Shown here: positions 11,160 to 19,831 of the stretch, piece by piece
Numbering within the stretch: position 1 is the stretch's first letter
Layout of the letters: every line of letters begins with the position of its first letter
Assembly: GCA_016938795.1 (NCBI GenBank)
Contig: JAFGTZ010000252.1
Location: 1 to 25,002 of the forward strand
Direction of reading: 5' to 3'
Length of the DNA stretch: 25,002 nt
From: Chromatiaceae bacterium
GTDB taxonomy: Bacteria; Pseudomonadota; Gammaproteobacteria; Chromatiales; Chromatiaceae
The notes under the pieces: generated by a model
Told to the model about the DNA's origin: nothing
The model's input: the letters and a program-made list of their open reading frames with translations, nothing else
Database searches by the model: none
Program-made: the position numbers and the translations under genes

Positions 11160-14100
11160 GAATTCTGCCGCATCCACTGTTCAAGGCTGTCGCGCAGCGC
11201 TGCGAATTCTTCCTGAAGGCGCTTGGTCAGGTCGCGCGCCTCATCAAGCGCCTCGCGCCGCGCTGCTTCCTCAAGACATGTGGCCAACTCCTTCAGCCCG
11301 GGCGCAGCGATGTTGGCCGCAAGCCCCTTAATGCTATGCGCCTTGAAGGCCATGGCCTGTATATCCTTCTCATCGAGACACTGACACAGCTCGTCAATAC
11401 GCGCCGGCAGATCAATGAGAAATTGAGGAATGACCGCGCCCACCAGTTCGCGATCATTCATCAGGCGTGCAAGCAGCTCATCTTCCTGAAAAACCGCATG
11501 GAGGGTCGCGCGGCGCGGGCTTGGGCGTACTGGCGCTGGCGTCTGCTCCTGGGGGCGATAGCGGGCGAGCATCTCGGCGAGCGCCTCAGGTTGCATGGGC
11601 TTCGAGAGATAGTCGTTCATGCCTGCTTCAAGGCATTTCTCGCGATCACCCAGCATGGCCAGCGCGGTCATGGCGATGATGGGCACCTGGGCATTGAGCG
11701 GCCCGCACTCACCGCGACGAATGCGGGCTGTGGCTTCAAAGCCATCCATACCCGGCATCTGACAATCCATCAAGACCAGATCATAGGGTTGTCGAGAGAG
11801 CGCGCTGAGCGCCTGTTTTCCGTTAGAGGCCAATTCAAGCGTACGATAGCCCAGCTTGTCGAGAAGACCGCGCGCCACGACCTGGTTTGTGGGATTGTCT
11901 TCCACGAGTAACACGCGGGCCTTGATCGAGGTCAGTGATTGGCCGTCTTTATTGACGCGCATTGCCGCGCGCTCGGCTGTGCCGCCCAGGTTTTCACCCA
12001 GCGCCTGCTCCAGGAGCGCAGCGCGCAGCGGCTTGCTGAGCACGGCATCAAAGAGCTGCGGGTCGCTGAGATGGGAGCTGCCCGCCAGCGAGGTGAGGTA
12101 CACCAGCCGCATGGCGGAGAGTCTCGGGTTGTCGCGGATGCGGCGCGCGAGGGTGACCGCGTCGAGGTCGGACAGCTGCGTATCGAGCAAGGCCACCTCG
12201 AAGGGTGAACCCTCCCGCAGCGCGCGCTCGAGCGCCTCAAGCGCGGCCTCGCCAGCGCCGACCCCCAGGGCCTGACAACCGAGTTCGGCGAGCAAGCCAA
12301 GGGCGAGTTCGCGCCCGGCATCGTGATGATCGGCCACCAGAACTCGGCAGCGCGCACCCGCCCGAGGGCTTGAGGTGGGCAAGGCGGGGCAGGTGGCGAA
12401 TTCAGCGGTAAACCAAAAGCGCGATCCGCGTCCCGCCTGGCTTTCGACCCCGATCCTTCCGCCCATCAGCTTGACGAGCTGGCGCGAGATGGCGAGCCCG
12501 GGTCCGGTTCCGCCATCGTGACGCTGATGGCCATGGTCAACCTGCGAAAAGGCCTCGAAGAGATGTGCCTGGGCCGCAGCAGGAATGCCAATGCCGGTAT
12601 CGAGCACCTCGAAGCGCAGCCGTGCCTGGTGCTGCCTGCCAGGCTCGCGACTGACCAGTAGACGCACCTCGCCCGTGTCGGTGAATTTAATGGCGTTGTT
12701 GACCAGATTGACCAGAATCTGGCGCAGCCGCGCGGCATCGCCACGCAGCCAGCGCGGCACCTCGGCGGCGAGGCGATGGCTGAGTTCGAGCCCCTTGTCC
12801 TGGGCGCGCAGCGCGAGCAGCTCGGTGACCTCCTCGATGAGCAGCCGCAGATCGAAATCCTGGCAATCCAGGCTGAGTTTTCCGGCCTCGATCTTGGAGA
12901 GATCGAGCAGATCGTTGATCAGCCCGAGCAGGTTCTCGCCACTGGTGCGCACAATGTCGGTGTAATGGCGCTGCGTCTCGTCGAGCGGCGTGTCAAGCAA
13001 GAGCGCGGTCATGCCGATGATGCCGTTGAGCGGGGTGCGGATTTCGTGGCTGACATTGGCAAGAAAGGTGCTTTTGGCAGCGGTGGCCTGCTCAGCCTGC
13101 GCGCGGGCGCGTCTGAGTTCCTCCTCGCGACGCTGACGACGAAAGGCGTTGATGAGCAGCTCGGCGAGCAACCCGAGCAGATCGGTCTCGGCGCGCGACC
13201 AGGGGCGCGGTTGCTCCAGGGTGTCGAAGGCGATGAAGCCGTGGCAGCCGACAAGGTCGAGCAGCGGGAAGGAGGCAAAGGCGCGGATGCCATGTTCGGC
13301 CAAGAGCGCTCGCAGTGGATCGCTCTGCGGCATGTCCTCGCGATTTTTCACCCAGAAGGCGCGCCCGTCGCGATGCAGTCGCACCAGGGGCAGGTAGTCG
13401 GCCAGCGGCAGGCTGTGCAGATTCTCGAAGGCAGCCAAGTCAATGCCGGGCGCGCACCAGCCGTGCCGAAGCCGCATGTCGCCGCCAGCGTCCTCGTAGT
13501 CGTAGAGATAGGCCCGATCAACACCAAGAAAGCCGCCCACGCGGGCGAGGGCGCGCCCGATGAGGGCGCCGAGCCGCTCGGAGGTGGCGGTGAGGAATGA
13601 GATGGAGATATCCATCATCAGTTGTTGAAGACGCAGCCGCTCGTGGAGCTGATCCTGGGCCAGGCGGCGCTCGGTGACATTCTGCGCCACATGCACATTG
13701 CCGATCAGATGGCCCTGGGCGTCATGGATGGGGGTATTCGAGACCACGAAATAGCCGCCGAGACGTTTTTCGTAGACATCGACCGGTTCGCTGTAACCCT
13801 GCTGCGTCATGCGGATCAGAGGGCAGAAGTCGGGCGGCGAGTCGAGCCCATGCACCACACGATAGCAGGTCTCGCCTTCAGCCTGATTGGGCTCGCAGCC
13901 GAGCTGCTCGGCCATGGCGCGATTGATGCGCACCAGGCGCATCTGGTCGTCCATGAGGGCGATGAGATCGGGCACGGCATCGAAGGTGCGGATCCAGAGA
14001 TCGCGCAGCCAGGGGTCGATGCCCTGACCGTCCCACCAAGTCGCGCGAACCGCCTCGCCCAACCGCACGCCTGATCCCTCGGGATGACTGCGGGCAGGCG

Positions 14101-14206
14101 CTGAACAGCGCTCCTGGAGCTGTTGCTCAAGCTCGGCGTTGCGCGCTCGAAGCGCGCTGAGTTCGGCGATGAGTTCGGCCTGTGAAGGCTCTTGATCCGA
14201 CGTCAT
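11156..14206 (-). CDS. Hybrid sensor histidine kinase PAS-GAF-HisKA-HATPase-REC-REC-HPt
   Basis: This is a soluble 1016-residue phosphorelay protein. A short coiled coil (about 9-33) precedes a PAS domain (70-180, with C114 and C128 in CYRVVHGLD and FCPLIRM). A GAF domain (205-355) and coil lead to HisKA with H387 (NVSHEIRTPLNG). The HATPase has N box NLVNNAIKF, G1 LDTGIGIP and G2 GGTGPGLAIS, where P569 replaces the usual leucine. Receiver 1 has D675 but a changed acidic pocket (VADHHD for VVDDN). Receiver 2 is canonical (VEDN, D814 in VLMDCQMPGMDG, K869). The HPt domain carries H957 in AHSIKGLAANI. The start overlaps the stop of the upstream kinase by ATGA and the stop overlaps the cyclase gene in the same way, so the three are cotranslated. 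The downstream cyclase is a plausible output. Confidence 0.93.
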   Translation of the reverse strand: MTSDQEPSQAELIAELSALRARNAELEQQLQERCSAPARSHPEGSGVRLGEAVRATWWDGQGIDPWLRDLWIRTFDAVPDLIALMDDQMRLVRINRAMAEQLGCEPNQAEGETCYRVVHGLDSPPDFCPLIRMTQQGYSEPVDVYEKRLGGYFVVSNTPIHDAQGHLIGNVHVAQNVTERRLAQDQLHERLRLQQLMMDISISFLTATSERLGALIGRALARVGGFLGVDRAYLYDYEDAGGDMRLRHGWCAPGIDLAAFENLHSLPLADYLPLVRLHRDGRAFWVKNREDMPQSDPLRALLAEHGIRAFASFPLLDLVGCHGFIAFDTLEQPRPWSRAETDLLGLLAELLINAFRRQRREEELRRARAQAEQATAAKSTFLANVSHEIRTPLNGIIGMTALLLDTPLDETQRHYTDIVRTSGENLLGLINDLLDLSKIEAGKLSLDCQDFDLRLLIEEVTELLALRAQDKGLELSHRLAAEVPRWLRGDAARLRQILVNLVNNAIKFTDTGEVRLLVSREPGRQHQARLRFEVLDTGIGIPAAAQAHLFEAFSQVDHGHQRHDGGTGPGLAISRQLVKLMGGRIGVESQAGRGSRFWFTAEFATCPALPTSSPRAGARCRVLVADHHDAGRELALGLLAELGCQALGVGAGEAALEALERALREGSPFEVALLDTQLSDLDAVTLARRIRDNPRLSAMRLVYLTSLAGSSHLSDPQLFDAVLSKPLRAALLEQALGENLGGTAERAAMRVNKDGQSLTSIKARVLLVEDNPTNQVVARGLLDKLGYRTLELASNGKQALSALSRQPYDLVLMDCQMPGMDGFEATARIRRGECGPLNAQVPIIAMTALAMLGDREKCLEAGMNDYLSKPMQPEALAEMLARYRPQEQTPAPVRPSPRRATLHAVFQEDELLARLMNDRELVGAVIPQFLIDLPARIDELCQCLDEKDIQAMAFKAHSIKGLAANIAAPGLKELATCLEEAARREALDEARDLTKRLQEEFAALRDSLEQWMRQNS

Positions 14207-17200
14207 GGCTGTGCGTTGGGCGCCTGCTGAAAGAGTCTTGAGCTCGATAAATGGTCTTGAAGCGCCTGACTGGCCCGCTCGATGGGTAACAGCAGCGCGT
14301 CTAGGCGCGCAGTCTCGGCGTGGCTCTCGTGGCAGGCGGTTTCAAGGGCGTGCGCCGCCTCGGCGAGCGCCATGGCGGCAATGCTGGCCGCCGCTCCCTT
14401 GAGTTGATGGGCCTGTTCGGCAATATCCTTTAGATGGGCGCTCGATAGGGTCTCTCTCAAGGTCTGAAGCTGATCGGACAAATCCCTGAGAAACACCTCC
14501 ACGGCGGCCTGGGCGAGGGCGGCGTCTCCCATGCATTGCTCCAGCAGCCGCTCCTCATCGAGGATGGGCGTGCTCGATTCGGCGCGACTCGCCGTGTTGA
14601 GTATGGGCGCCGCCGGTAGCCAGCGCTCCAGCACGATGGCCAGGGCTTCGGGCGCGAGCGGCTTGGCGAGATAGTCGTCCATGCCGGCCTCAAGACAGCG
14701 TTCACGATCCCCCGTCAGGGCGTGGGCGGTCATGGCCACCACCGGCAGGCGCGGATTGCGCGCCGGGGAGTCGCTCGCACGGATGCGCGCCAGGGTCTCG
14801 AAGCCATCCATACCCGGCATCTGGATATCGAGCAGGAGCAGATCATAATGCCTCGTAGCCAAGGCATCGAGCACTGCCTGACCGTGGTCGGCGCAGTCGG
14901 CTGCGTAACCGAGGTGGCGCAGCTGGCCGAGCGCGACCAGCTGATTGGTGCGGTTGTCGTCGGCGAGCAGGATGCGCGCCTCGCTGGCGCGCGCCCCGGG
15001 TTCGATCAAGGTGGAGTGACTGGGCGCGGGGCGGGCGAGTGGCGCCGGCGCAGGGCGGCGCTCGGAGCCTGACTCCAGGAGCCCTGGCAGCAGATCGCGC
15101 AGATCACGCAGCCGCAGCGGCTTGGTAATCTGCGCGACGAAGAGCCGGTTGGTCGAGGCCGCCGGATCGAGATGCTCACCGAGCGGGCGCATGAGCACCA
15201 GCGGCAGACCAGCGAACGAGCGCTCGGCGCGGATGGCCGCCGCCAGGGCCAGACCATCCATGCCCGGCATATGACGGTCGATGAGTACGCAATGGGGCGG
15301 CTCAGCCGCATCGACAGCGCGACGCAGGAGCGCCAGTGCCTCGGCGCCACTCGCTGCCGCGCGCACCTCCAGCCCCCAGTGGCCAAGACGCGCGCCGAGC
15401 ATCTCGCGATTGCTGGCATTGTCATCCACCACCAGCACCCGGTGACCGGGAGCGAGGGCGGGTGGCATCTCGGCGCGCGGCTCCTCCTGGCGCTCCAGGT
15501 TGAGCTCGAACCAGAAGGTCGAACCCGCGCCTGGCTGGCTGTCGAGGCCGATGACGCCGCCCATGAGATCAACAAGCTGGTGCGAGATGGCCAGCCCCAG
15601 ACCGGTTCCGCCAAAGTGGCGGCTGTGCGAGGGATCGAGCTGCGAGAAGCTCTCGAAGAGATGACCACGCTTATCCTCGGGGATGCCGGGGCCGGTGTCG
15701 CGCACGCTGAAGCGCAGTCGCACCTGCCGCTGCCCCATCTCCATGGCAGTTACCCAGACCTGGACCTCGCCCGAGGCGGTGAATTTGACGGCATTGCCGG
15801 CAAGGTTGGTGAGCACCTGCGCGATGCGCCCGGGATCGCCGCGCAGCCGGGACGGCACCTCGGGCGCGGCGGCGCAGAGACATTCAAGCCCCTTGGCATG
15901 CGCCTGGAGCGCCAGCCCCTGGGCGACGCCATCGAGCAGATCGCAGAGATCGAAGTCGATCTGCTCGACCTCGAGCTTGCCGGCCTCGATCTTGGAGAAG
16001 TCGAGAATATCGTTCACGATGCGCAGCAACGACTCGCCGCTGGTGCGGGCAATCTCGACATAGCCGCGCTGTTCCGCATCGAGCCGGGTATGCTCAAGCA
16101 GCCCCAGAAGGCCGAGCACGCCATTGAGCGGGGTGCGAATCTCATGGCTCATGTTGGAAAGAAAGAAGGACTTCGCCTGGCTCGCCTGCTCGGCGCGTCT
16201 GGCCAAGTCCTGGCTCTGCGCCATGGCCTCGGCGAGCGCCTCGTTGGCCTTGATGAGACGCTCCTCGGTGTGCTTGCGCAGACTGATATCGACCGAGATG
16301 TTGCCGGTGGCGATGAGCGCGCCGGTCGCGTCGAAGATGGGATATTTCTTGGTGAGAAAGGTGCGCTCCTCGCCGCTCGGCAGACAGACGGGTTCCTCGC
16401 GCAGAATCGCCTCGCCGGGGGGGAGTGACTGGGCGCGGCGCTCGTCGGCCATGTAGGTGCGCACCGGCTCCTCGCGCGGATCGCGGCCAAAGATTTCGGC
16501 GTCGGTCTTGCCGATCAGCTCCTCGACCGAGGCGTGTCCGCTGGCCTGGGCAAAGGCCGGGTTGGCGGCAATGAGGCGCAAATCGAGATCCTTGACCACC
16601 ACGATGGCGTCGCTGTGGTCGATGACCGCCTTGAGCGCACTCATGCCGCGCTGTGCGGCGCGCTGCTCGGCGAGACTGCGCGCGACCAGGCGATCCGCTC
16701 GCGCCAGCAGCCAGGCGCTTAGGGTAAGGGAACCCAGCAGCAGCAACAGCATGGCTGCCGCGACAGCGCCTTGCTGGCGCTCGAAGCTGGCGATTTCGCG
16801 CGAGAGATCACGCAGGATGAGCAGACAGCCCACGCGCTCCCCGGCGACATCGCGCAGCGGCGTGAGACTTGCGCGCCAAGGCCGCCCGTCAAACGTGATA
16901 TCCCGGCTCACGCCAAGCGGGGCCGAGGCGGTGTCGGTGCCATGCGCGATGAAAGCGTCAAATGCGCTGGGCAGTTGATCGAGCGAACTCTCGACAAGCA
17001 CCAGGTGCTCGAAACGGTCCCAGTGGGGCGCGCGCCCGAACAGGCGCATCCCGCGCTCCCAGCCCGGGCGCTCAAGCCGCGCCTTCTCCAGCAGTACGGC
17101 CAGCTCGATGCCGGACGGCTCGTGCAGCATGGCCAGCACGTCCTCGATTTCCTTGCCCAGTTCGATGTAGCCGATGCGCTCACCAGCCAGCTCAATGGGC

Positions 17201-17685
17201 TTGACCACGCGCAGCGTCAGGGTGCCAAGCGGTCCCAGCTCCAGCCCTTGGGCAATCTGCCCAGTGCGCTCGGCCTCGCGCAGGGTATGACGGTTGAGGA
17301 GGTCGCCGTGTTTCTCGGGGGTGTGGATACGCAGCAGCGTGCGCCGATCAGGCCCGATGAAATAGAAGTGCGACAAGCCGTTGCGTGCGCCAAGCGTCTC
17401 GAAGAGTCCTTGCCAGCGCGCGAGCAGCGCCTCGCGATCGGCGCGCGCGAGCGCCTCCAGGGTGGGCGCTTCGGCGGCAATGGGCTCGATAAGCGCGGCC
17501 AGCCAGTCGCCTTGCTCGCTGAGCACCCGATCAAGCGTGCGCCCGACCTCGGTCATGTCTTGGAGCACAATCTCGCGCAGCCGTTGCTCCTGCATCCAGC
17601 CAATGAGCTGCCAGAGCCCCAGGATCCAGGCCAGCAGCACCAAGGCAAAGAGCGGCAGTAGTCGCCCGAGCAGGCTGTGAGGCAT
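14203..17685 (-). CDS. Membrane hybrid sensor histidine kinase dCache-PAS-HisKA-HATPase-REC-REC-HPt
   Basis: I chose the ATG at 17685 (1160 residues) because AAAGG lies eleven bases upstream and the membrane helix follows at once (LLPLFALVLLAWILGLWQLI). A GTG at 17736 would add 17 residues without a clear ribosome binding site. The periplasmic region (about 35-305) contains HFYFIGPDRRTLLRIHTPEKHGD, typical of double-Cache sensors (dCache_3 type). A second helix follows at about 307-328. Then come a PAS domain (350-470), HisKA (H514 in MSHEIRTPLNG), HATPase (N box NLAGNAVKF, G1 RDTGPGIP, G2 GTGLGLAIS), receiver 1 (D803, but LVLMRPLG lacks the switch Thr/Ser), receiver 2 (D953 in LLLLDIQMPGMDG) and HPt (H1093 in AHQLKGAAASI). 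It is first in the minus-strand operon. The ligand is unknown. Confidence 0.92.
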   Translation of the reverse strand: MPHSLLGRLLPLFALVLLAWILGLWQLIGWMQEQRLREIVLQDMTEVGRTLDRVLSEQGDWLAALIEPIAAEAPTLEALARADREALLARWQGLFETLGARNGLSHFYFIGPDRRTLLRIHTPEKHGDLLNRHTLREAERTGQIAQGLELGPLGTLTLRVVKPIELAGERIGYIELGKEIEDVLAMLHEPSGIELAVLLEKARLERPGWERGMRLFGRAPHWDRFEHLVLVESSLDQLPSAFDAFIAHGTDTASAPLGVSRDITFDGRPWRASLTPLRDVAGERVGCLLILRDLSREIASFERQQGAVAAAMLLLLLGSLTLSAWLLARADRLVARSLAEQRAAQRGMSALKAVIDHSDAIVVVKDLDLRLIAANPAFAQASGHASVEELIGKTDAEIFGRDPREEPVRTYMADERRAQSLPPGEAILREEPVCLPSGEERTFLTKKYPIFDATGALIATGNISVDISLRKHTEERLIKANEALAEAMAQSQDLARRAEQASQAKSFFLSNMSHEIRTPLNGVLGLLGLLEHTRLDAEQRGYVEIARTSGESLLRIVNDILDFSKIEAGKLEVEQIDFDLCDLLDGVAQGLALQAHAKGLECLCAAAPEVPSRLRGDPGRIAQVLTNLAGNAVKFTASGEVQVWVTAMEMGQRQVRLRFSVRDTGPGIPEDKRGHLFESFSQLDPSHSRHFGGTGLGLAISHQLVDLMGGVIGLDSQPGAGSTFWFELNLERQEEPRAEMPPALAPGHRVLVVDDNASNREMLGARLGHWGLEVRAAASGAEALALLRRAVDAAEPPHCVLIDRHMPGMDGLALAAAIRAERSFAGLPLVLMRPLGEHLDPAASTNRLFVAQITKPLRLRDLRDLLPGLLESGSERRPAPAPLARPAPSHSTLIEPGARASEARILLADDNRTNQLVALGQLRHLGYAADCADHGQAVLDALATRHYDLLLLDIQMPGMDGFETLARIRASDSPARNPRLPVVAMTAHALTGDRERCLEAGMDDYLAKPLAPEALAIVLERWLPAAPILNTASRAESSTPILDEERLLEQCMGDAALAQAAVEVFLRDLSDQLQTLRETLSSAHLKDIAEQAHQLKGAAASIAAMALAEAAHALETACHESHAETARLDALLLPIERASQALQDHLSSSRLFQQAPNAQP

Positions 17686-17909
17686 TCGCGCTGGCGCCTT
17701 TTGAACCGAATGCTGCCGAGGATGCGGCTCAATCACTGTGGTCGTCCAGACCGCTCGGGGCCGAGTAGAGAGCGCGGCAGGGAGGCAGAGCGCAAGGCTG
17801 CGACAGCCCGAAGACTGGACGAATGGACACGGCGGCTCGACATGGGCATAGCAGCAGAGACGAGCGCCAGCAGGCCGCCCGAATCGGATTGAGAGAGAGG
17901 CATGGCGCT

Positions 17910-17915
17910 ATTATA
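17910..17915 (-). promoter_or_regulatory. Possible -10 element for the minus-strand kinase operon
   Basis: On the minus strand this reads TATAAT, a perfect -10, in the 273-base space between nadB and the kinase operon. No good -35 box is found 16-18 bases upstream, so this is only a candidate. It would give a leader of roughly 220 bases. Confidence 0.3.
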
Positions 17916-17921
17916 AAGAGA

Positions 17922-17937
17922 GCGCCCCGAGGGGTGC
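17922..17937 (-). terminator. Weak candidate terminator hairpin after nadB
   Basis: On the minus strand, a GC-rich stem of six pairs (one a wobble) with a CTCG loop is followed by the T-rich stretch TCTCTTTATAAT. It lies just beyond the nadB stop. The T tract is interrupted, so termination may be partial, and the kinase operon could receive read-through from nadB. Confidence 0.35.
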
Positions 17938-17958
17938 GAGCAGCGTTTCACAATTCCG

Positions 17959-19590
17959 TCATGATCGGCTGCGCGGCGCATAGCTGTCGGGAATGAGCAG
18001 GGTCGGGGCGCGCTGGGTGCGGTCTTTGTTTGGAAAGTCGAGCGTATAGTGCAGGCCGCGGCTTTCGCGCCGGCGCAGGGCCGATTGAATGATGAGGTCG
18101 GCCACCTCGACCAGGTTGCGCAGCTCGATGAGGTCATTGCTGACGCGAAAATTGCTGTAGTATTCAATGATTTCCTGCGCGAGTAGATCGACGCGCCGCT
18201 TCGCGCGGCGCAATCGCTTGGTGGTGCGCACGATGCCGACATAGTCCCACATGAAGCGGCGCAGCTCTTCCCAGTTGTGGGTGACCACCACTTCTTCATC
18301 GGGTTCGGTGACCCGGCTCTCGTCCCAGGGCGCCACCTCGGCTGGCTCGGGAATATCGCCAATCTGGCGTTCGATGTCCTGAGCTGCGAGTTCCGAGTAG
18401 ACCAGGCATTCGAGCAGCGAATTGCTCGCCATGCGGTTGGCGCCATGCAGTCCAGTATAGGCGGTTTCTCCGCTGGCATAGAGGCCGGGCAAATCGGTGC
18501 GCGCATGGGCATCGACCACCACGCCGCCACAGGTGTAATGCGCGGCGGGCACCACCGGAATCGGCTCTCGGGTGATGTCGATGCCGAACTCCAGACAGCG
18601 CGCCTGAATGGTGGGGAAATGCTCCAGGATGAAGTCGGCGCTGCGGTGCGAGATATCGAGATAGACACAGGGCGCGCCGATGCGCTTCATCTCGTGGTCG
18701 ATGGCGCGCGCCACGATGTCGCGCGGGGCCAGTTCGGCGCGGGGGTCAAAGCGCGGCATGAAGCGATCGCCGTCGGGCAGCAGCAGGCGCGCGCCCTCGC
18801 CGCGCAGCGCCTCGCTGATGAGAAAGGAACGCGCCTCGGGGTGATAGAGACAGGTCGGGTGAAACTGCATGAACTCCATGTTTGCCACCCGGCAGCCCGC
18901 GCGCCAGGCCATGGCGATGCCATCGCCAGTGGAGACGTCCGGGTTGCTGGTGTAGAGATAGACCTTGTTGGCGCCGCCGGTGGCGAGCACCACGAAACGT
19001 GCAAGAAAGGTCTCCACCTGACCGCTGCCGAGATTGAGAATATAGGCGCCAAGACAACGCTGGCGCGCGCTGCCCGGACGCTGGCGCGCGCTGGTGATGA
19101 GATCAACCGCGATGTGCTGCTCATAGAGCTGGAGATTGGGGCGGGCGCGCACCTGGGCCTCCAGGGTGGTGGCCACGGCGCGCCCGGTGGCGTCGGCGGC
19201 GTGCACCACGCGCCGATGGCTGTGTCCGCCCTCGCGCGTGAGATGGTAGCCGCCCGCCGCCGCCTGCTCGCTGTCGCGGGTAAACTCCACGCCCTGACCG
19301 AGCAGCCAGCGGATGTTCTCGGGGCCGCGCTCAACCACCAGCCGCACCACGTCGCGCTCGCACAGACCGGCGCCGGCCTTGAGGGTATCCTGAACGTGCG
19401 ACTCAATGGAGTCGCGCGCGTCGAGCACCGCCGAGATGCCGCCCTGGGCGTAGAGCGTACTGCCCTCGACCAGCTCGCGCTTCGAGACCACGGCCACCGA
19501 CAGCGACTCGGGCAGACGCAGGGCCAGACTCAGGCCAGCCGCGCCGCTGCCGAGGATAAGAACGTCGTGACGATGGGTGAACAGAGACAT
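17959..19590 (-). CDS. nadB: L-aspartate oxidase (NadB)
   Basis: NadB oxidises L-aspartate to iminoaspartate with FAD, the first step of de novo NAD synthesis; NadA then makes quinolinate. The 543-residue protein has the N-terminal Rossmann FAD motif VLILGSGAAGLSLAL and STLYAQGGISAVL. It also has LATGGANKVYLYTSNPDVSTGDGIAMAWRAG split over the FAD fold, the active-site region EFMQFHPTCLYHPE, and the C-terminal FAD segment LYASGETAYTGLHGANRMASNSLLE. Length and start match E. coli NadB (540 residues). The frame stays open to a TTG at 19650, but the ATG at 19590 puts the FAD motif in the normal place. It diverges from rpoE across 233 bases, the arrangement seen in enterics and pseudomonads. Confidence 0.97.
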   Translation of the reverse strand: MSLFTHRHDVLILGSGAAGLSLALRLPESLSVAVVSKRELVEGSTLYAQGGISAVLDARDSIESHVQDTLKAGAGLCERDVVRLVVERGPENIRWLLGQGVEFTRDSEQAAAGGYHLTREGGHSHRRVVHAADATGRAVATTLEAQVRARPNLQLYEQHIAVDLITSARQRPGSARQRCLGAYILNLGSGQVETFLARFVVLATGGANKVYLYTSNPDVSTGDGIAMAWRAGCRVANMEFMQFHPTCLYHPEARSFLISEALRGEGARLLLPDGDRFMPRFDPRAELAPRDIVARAIDHEMKRIGAPCVYLDISHRSADFILEHFPTIQARCLEFGIDITREPIPVVPAAHYTCGGVVVDAHARTDLPGLYASGETAYTGLHGANRMASNSLLECLVYSELAAQDIERQIGDIPEPAEVAPWDESRVTEPDEEVVVTHNWEELRRFMWDYVGIVRTTKRLRRAKRRVDLLAQEIIEYYSNFRVSNDLIELRNLVEVADLIIQSALRRRESRGLHYTLDFPNKDRTQRAPTLLIPDSYAPRSRS

Positions 19591-19755
19591 CTTGTAAGCA
19601 CTCGCTAACGATGGATGGATGCAAGAGACGCGCCTTTGCAATGACGTCAAGGGCTGCGCCTGGAAGAACTTCTCGTTAAAATCGACGATTTACCGGCGCC
19701 AATCAAGATTTGGCGTTTGCTTTGTGGTTTTTCACCCACATCTGCCCGCTCTATC

Positions 19756-19783
19756 GAACTTCCTAACCGGGGAATTGTCCATG
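19756..19783 (+). promoter_or_regulatory. Candidate sigma-E type promoter upstream of rpoE
   Basis: GAACTT at 19756-19761, the sigma-E -35 core, is followed after exactly 16 bases by TCCATG, a partial match to the TCTGA-like -10. RpoE operons are usually autoregulated from such a site. If it is used, the transcript would begin downstream of the ribosome binding site of the short leader frame at 19781, so the two features are alternatives. Another GAACTT at 19666 lacks a matching -10. Confidence 0.3.
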
Positions 19784-19831
19784 CCAAGGGAACAGACGGA
19801 CAGGAGCCCAGCGGTTGCCTTCCATGACTAA
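19781..19831 (+). CDS. Possible 16-residue leader peptide overlapping the rpoE start (RseD-like position)
   Basis: An ATG preceded by GGGGA seven bases upstream opens a 16-codon frame (MPREQTDRSPAVAFHD). Its TAA (19829-19831) overlaps the rpoE ATG at 19824. The same frame stays open further upstream to 19619. In E. coli the small ORF rseD occupies this position and rpoE translation is coupled to it. Here the rpoE ATG has no ribosome binding site at normal spacing, which favours coupling. There is no sequence evidence of conservation, so it could be chance. Confidence 0.4.
   Translation: MPREQTDRSPAVAFHD

Noticed and set aside
9735..11216. A 493-codon plus-strand open frame opposite the diguanylate cyclase gene
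   Set aside because: It is antisense to a protein with full receiver and GGDEF motifs. Its translation shows no domain and the usual low-complexity look of GC-rich antisense frames.
15172..16428. A 418-codon plus-strand open frame opposite the dCache kinase
   Set aside because: It is antisense to HisKA-HATPase-receiver coding sequence and is explained by codon bias.
17733..18668. A 311-codon minus-strand frame overlapping nadB
   Set aside because: nadB itself occupies this region in another frame with strong family motifs.
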